Shown: positions 6,417-6,586 of the stretch, piece after piece
How the letters are laid out: each line of letters opens with the position of its first letter
Position numbering within the stretch: position 1 is the first letter of the stretch
DNA from: Planctomycetota bacterium
Lineage (GTDB): Bacteria; Planctomycetota; UBA8742; SKZP01
DNA: 6,586 nt
Direction of reading: 5' to 3'
Assembly: GCA_007127275.1 (NCBI GenBank)
Contig: SKZP01000309.1
Span: forward strand, 1 to 6,586
The notes under the pieces: model-generated
Database searches by the model: none
The model's input: the letters and a program-made list of their open reading frames with translations, nothing else
What the model was told of the DNA's origin: nothing
Program-made: the position numbers and the translations under genes

Positions 6417-6586
6417 GTGGCTGAACGTGTACTGATTCTGTACCTTCGAACCGGCGGTGGGCATATCTCAGCGGCTCGCGCCTTGAAGGATGCTTTCGAC
6501 AGACGTGAGGGCGTTGAAACACACCTTCTCAATCCCATCGGTGATCGTGACCGTATCGCGAAGTTCATTATTGAAAAGGGCTACAG
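6417..6586 (+). CDS. MGDG synthase-type glycosyltransferase, N-terminal fragment (runs off right edge)
   Basis: From GTG 6417 the frame reads VAERVLILYLRTGGGHISAA, then RALKDAFDRREGVETHLLNP, and is still open at the window edge (56 complete codons). The hydrophobic strand followed by TGGGHxSAAxAL is the N-terminal signature of the monogalactosyldiacylglycerol synthase family (MGDG_synth, next to the MurG-like GT28 fold). These proteins transfer a sugar from a UDP-sugar to diacylglycerol or related lipids at the membrane. The acceptor cannot be told from this fragment. The frame is open upstream to an ATG at 6312, which would overlap the divergent DUF4954 start, and TTG codons at 6381 and 6390 are also in frame. 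GTG 6417 gives the most family-like start, with GGAAGG (6395-6400) upstream at a rather long 16-base spacing. The gene is divergent from DUF4954 across a gap of about 100 bases. Confidence 0.75.
   Translation, partial: MAERVLILYLRTGGGHISAARALKDAFDRREGVETHLLNPIGDRDRIAKFIIEKGY

Noticed and set aside
1..6586. CRISPR array, tRNA/rRNA genes, insertion sequence or defence system
   Set aside because: No regularly spaced repeats, tRNA-like cloverleaf, transposase motifs or terminal inverted repeats were found on either strand.

Overview
The window looks like bacterial DNA, most likely from an environmental or metagenomic assembly. The left four fifths is GC-rich (single 60-base lines hand-count at about 62-65% GC). 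It carries a eukaryotic-type Ser/Thr kinase, a calcineurin-like phosphoesterase, a persulfide dioxygenase-rhodanese fusion and a phosphoglycolate-phosphatase-type HAD enzyme. The right part (from about 5.06 kb) is clearly less GC-rich (lines of about 53-58%) and carries a DUF4954 left-handed beta-helix protein and the start of an MGDG-synthase-type glycosyltransferase. From general knowledge, this mix (STPK with one-domain start, DUF4954, MGDG synthase-like) fits PVC-group, Spirochaete or related environmental bacteria. I cannot assign a taxon from the sequence alone.

Layout, left to right. 1-931 (-): N-terminal 310 codons of a protein kinase, running off the left edge. 932-1380: no gene, small inverted repeats only. 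1381-2487 (-): metallophosphoesterase. 2555-4015 (-): MBL-fold persulfide dioxygenase with two rhodanese domains; it lies 67 bp upstream of the phosphoesterase and may be co-transcribed with it. 4016-4477: divergent intergenic region with a nested hairpin. 4478 onward (+): gph-like HAD phosphatase whose family resemblance stops at about 5059. 6313 leftward (-): DUF4954 protein whose family resemblance stops at about 5042. 6314-6416: short divergent promoter region. 6417 to the edge (+): MGDG-synthase-type protein, 5' part only.

The most notable feature is at about 5036-5062. Two convergent, unrelated genes each lose their C-terminal part at the same spot, and about 18 bases there read sensibly as both proteins. 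The GC content changes across it. This is either a real illegitimate recombination junction or, at least as likely, an assembly join between two genomes. Beyond the join, each open frame simply reads through antisense DNA of the other gene.

A second, separate signal is that the three left-hand genes (1-4030) almost lack the tetramer CGAT/ATCG. Isoleucine codons there are nearly always ATT when the next base is G. The gph-like gene and everything to its right use ATCG/CGAT freely. I see no novel defence system, mobile element, CRISPR array or RNA gene.
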